Shown one piece after another: positions 5,259 through 6,433 of a stretch of 6,433 bases of DNA. Every line of letters begins with the position of its first letter. Within the stretch, counting starts at the first letter, position 1. Position numbers and translations under genes: made by a program. This stretch comes from an uncultured bacterium. GTDB taxonomy: Bacteria > Bacillota > Clostridia > Oscillospirales > Oscillospiraceae. The notes beneath the pieces are model-generated. The model was given only the letters and a program-made list of their open reading frames with translations, was not told where the DNA came from and searched no databases. Where the stretch lies: positions 1-6,433 of the forward strand of contig CASECK010000195.1 in the NCBI GenBank assembly GCA_949286295.1, written 5' to 3'.

Positions 5259-6433
5259 CGTCGTTCCTCCTTGTTCTTGTTCCTTATTTTTTAGAGGGCA
5301 GGCTCCCGGGCAGGAGTCCCGCTCTCCGGCTGCCTCAGACCGGAACCGGCTTTTGAACAGGCGCAGGCGCAGCGCGTTGCTCACCACGCACACCGAGCTT
5401 AGGCTCATGGCGGCGGCGGCGAACATGGGGTTAAGCTGCCAGCCCAAAGCCTGATAGAACACCCCGGCGGCCAGCGGGATACCCAGGGCGTTGTAGAAAA
5501 AGGCCCAGAACAGGTTTTGCCGGATGTTGCGGATGGTGGCCCGGGACAGCTCCACCGCGGCGGCCACGTCCAGCAGGTCAGACTTCATGAGCACGATGTC
5601 CGCGCTCTCGATGGCCACGTCGGTCCCCGCCCCGATGGCCAGCCCCACGTCGGCCTGGGCCAGGGCGGGGGCGTCGTTGATACCGTCGCCCACCATGGCC
5701 ACCTTCTTCCCCTGCTCCTGAAGCTGGCGCACCATGCGCTCCTTGTCCTGGGGCAGCACCTGGGCCATCACCTGGGTGACTCCCAGCTCCCCGCCGATGG
5801 CCTGAGCGGTGCGCTGGTTGTCGCCGGTGAGCATGACCACCTCCAGCCCCAGCGCACGGAAGGCGGACACCGCCGCCGCGCTGGTGGGCTTGGGCGTATC
5901 GGCCACGGCGATAAGGCCCAGCACCCGCTCCCCGTCGGCAAAGTACAGGGGCGTCTTGCCCTGGCCGGCCAGCTCCTCCGCCCGCAGGGGGAAGTCCCCC
6001 AGTTCCGCGCCCGCCTCCTCCATCATGGCCAGGTTCCCGCCCAGGAAGGTTCGGCCGCCCAGGGAGGCCCTGACGCCCCGGCCGTGGATCGCCTCAAACT
6101 CCGACACAGGGGCGCAGGTCAGCCCCAGTTCTCTGGCTCTGTCCACAATGGCGGTGGCCAGAGGGTGCTCCGAGGGGGCCTCCAGGCAGGCGGCCAGGGT
6201 GAGCAGTCCCTCCTCCTCCAGCGCGTCGCCGGGCAGAATGTCGGTGACCACGGGTTTGCCCTGGGTGAGGGTGCCCGTCTTGTCCAGCACCACCGTATCC
6301 ACGTGGCACAGCGTCTCCAGCGCCTGGGCGGACTTGATTAAAATACCCTGCTCCGCCCCCTTGCCCGTACCCACCATAATGGCCACAGGGGTGGCCAGCC
6401 CCAGGGCACAGGGACAGGAGATGACCAGCACCG
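5049..6433 (-). CDS. copA: Cu(I)-exporting P1B-type ATPase with fused C-terminal HMA domain (5' end outside window)
   Basis: The C-terminal 460 residues of an inner-membrane ATPase that pumps Cu(I) out of the cytosol; the N-terminus lies beyond the right edge. In order it shows the CPCALGLATP transport motif (first residues), the DKTGT phosphorylation site (residues 50-54 of this part), SEHPLA with the nucleotide-binding His, MLTGDN, and GDGINDAP (about 5691-5668). Then come TM7 with FFYNALGIP and TM8 with AMSLSS. CPC plus YN plus MxxSS is the P1B-1 (copper) signature. After TM8 comes a polar linker of about 30 residues containing CPGACP, then an HMA domain with GMMCAHC. There is no stop codon between them. 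Metal-binding domains usually sit at the N-terminus; whether one is also there cannot be seen. A sister silver or other monovalent-metal pump is possible but less likely next to csoR. Confidence 0.93.
   Translation of the reverse strand, partial: VLVISCPCALGLATPVAIMVGTGKGAEQGILIKSAQALETLCHVDTVVLDKTGTLTQGKPVVTDILPGDALEEEGLLTLAACLEAPSEHPLATAIVDRARELGLTCAPVSEFEAIHGRGVRASLGGRTFLGGNLAMMEEAGAELGDFPLRAEELAGQGKTPLYFADGERVLGLIAVADTPKPTSAAAVSAFRALGLEVVMLTGDNQRTAQAIGGELGVTQVMAQVLPQDKERMVRQLQEQGKKVAMVGDGINDAPALAQADVGLAIGAGTDVAIESADIVLMKSDLLDVAAAVELSRATIRNIRQNLFWAFFYNALGIPLAAGVFYQALGWQLNPMFAAAAMSLSSVCVVSNALRLRLFKSRFRSEAAGERDSCPGACPLKNKEQEQGGTTMNKTMMIEGMMCAHCTGRVEKALLAVDGVEKVEMSLEGKSAVLTLSKPVDDQMLAGAVTQAGYEVVSIQ
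5265..5272 (-). promoter_or_regulatory. Internal Shine-Dalgarno inside copA, directing the CopZ-like start
   Basis: On the minus strand AAGGAGGA lies six bases before the in-frame ATG at 5258-5256. Within the fused frame it encodes Gln-Gly-Gly. It is the strongest ribosome binding site in this operon and decides the likely start of the free CopZ product. Confidence 0.7.

Overview
The window suggests a high-GC, low-redundancy chromosome segment of a Gram-positive gut-type Clostridia, most likely Oscillospiraceae (Flavonifractor/Lawsonibacter-like). This is inferred from GC-rich codons combined with strong GGAGG ribosome binding sites, AT-rich sigma-A promoters, a Firmicutes-type acetylating MetA, a CsoR copper repressor and a cytidylate-kinase-like protein. 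No phage, transposon, CRISPR or tRNA was found.

Left edge (1-522): there is no gene here. The minus strand carries three tandem, near-consensus promoters (TTGACA, 17-base spacer, TAGGAT/TAGAGT/TAAGAT), each with an A-tract upstream. They fire off the left edge through a leader that resembles a 16S rRNA leader, so an rRNA operon probably lies just outside the window on the minus strand. The plus strand carries the promoter of metAA, enclosed by a perfect 14-base inverted repeat.

Plus-strand block (523-3930): metAA (homoserine O-acetyltransferase, methionine synthesis) overlaps a short MGMT-family DNA-alkylation protein. After a hairpin and a new promoter comes a two-gene unit: an SLC13/ArsB/NhaD-type membrane transporter and a cytidylate-kinase-like protein.

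Minus-strand block (3951-6433): copA (Cu(I) P1B-type ATPase, entering from the right edge) is fused in frame to a CopZ-like metal-binding domain that has its own strong internal ribosome binding site. It overlaps csoR, the Cu(I) repressor. A strong terminator follows. Beyond it lie two overlapping half-size TSUP (TauE/SafE) genes that together make up one normal transporter length. A perfect 15-bp hairpin closes this block against the convergent plus-strand operon.

Functionally, copA/copZ/csoR form a copper-sensing and export cassette; metAA is biosynthetic; the substrates of the two transporter systems cannot be read from sequence alone. The most interesting points are the ATPase-chaperone fusion with an internal start, the split TSUP pair placed directly behind a terminator with an unusual start codon, the inverted repeat around the metAA promoter, and the stacked rRNA-type promoters.
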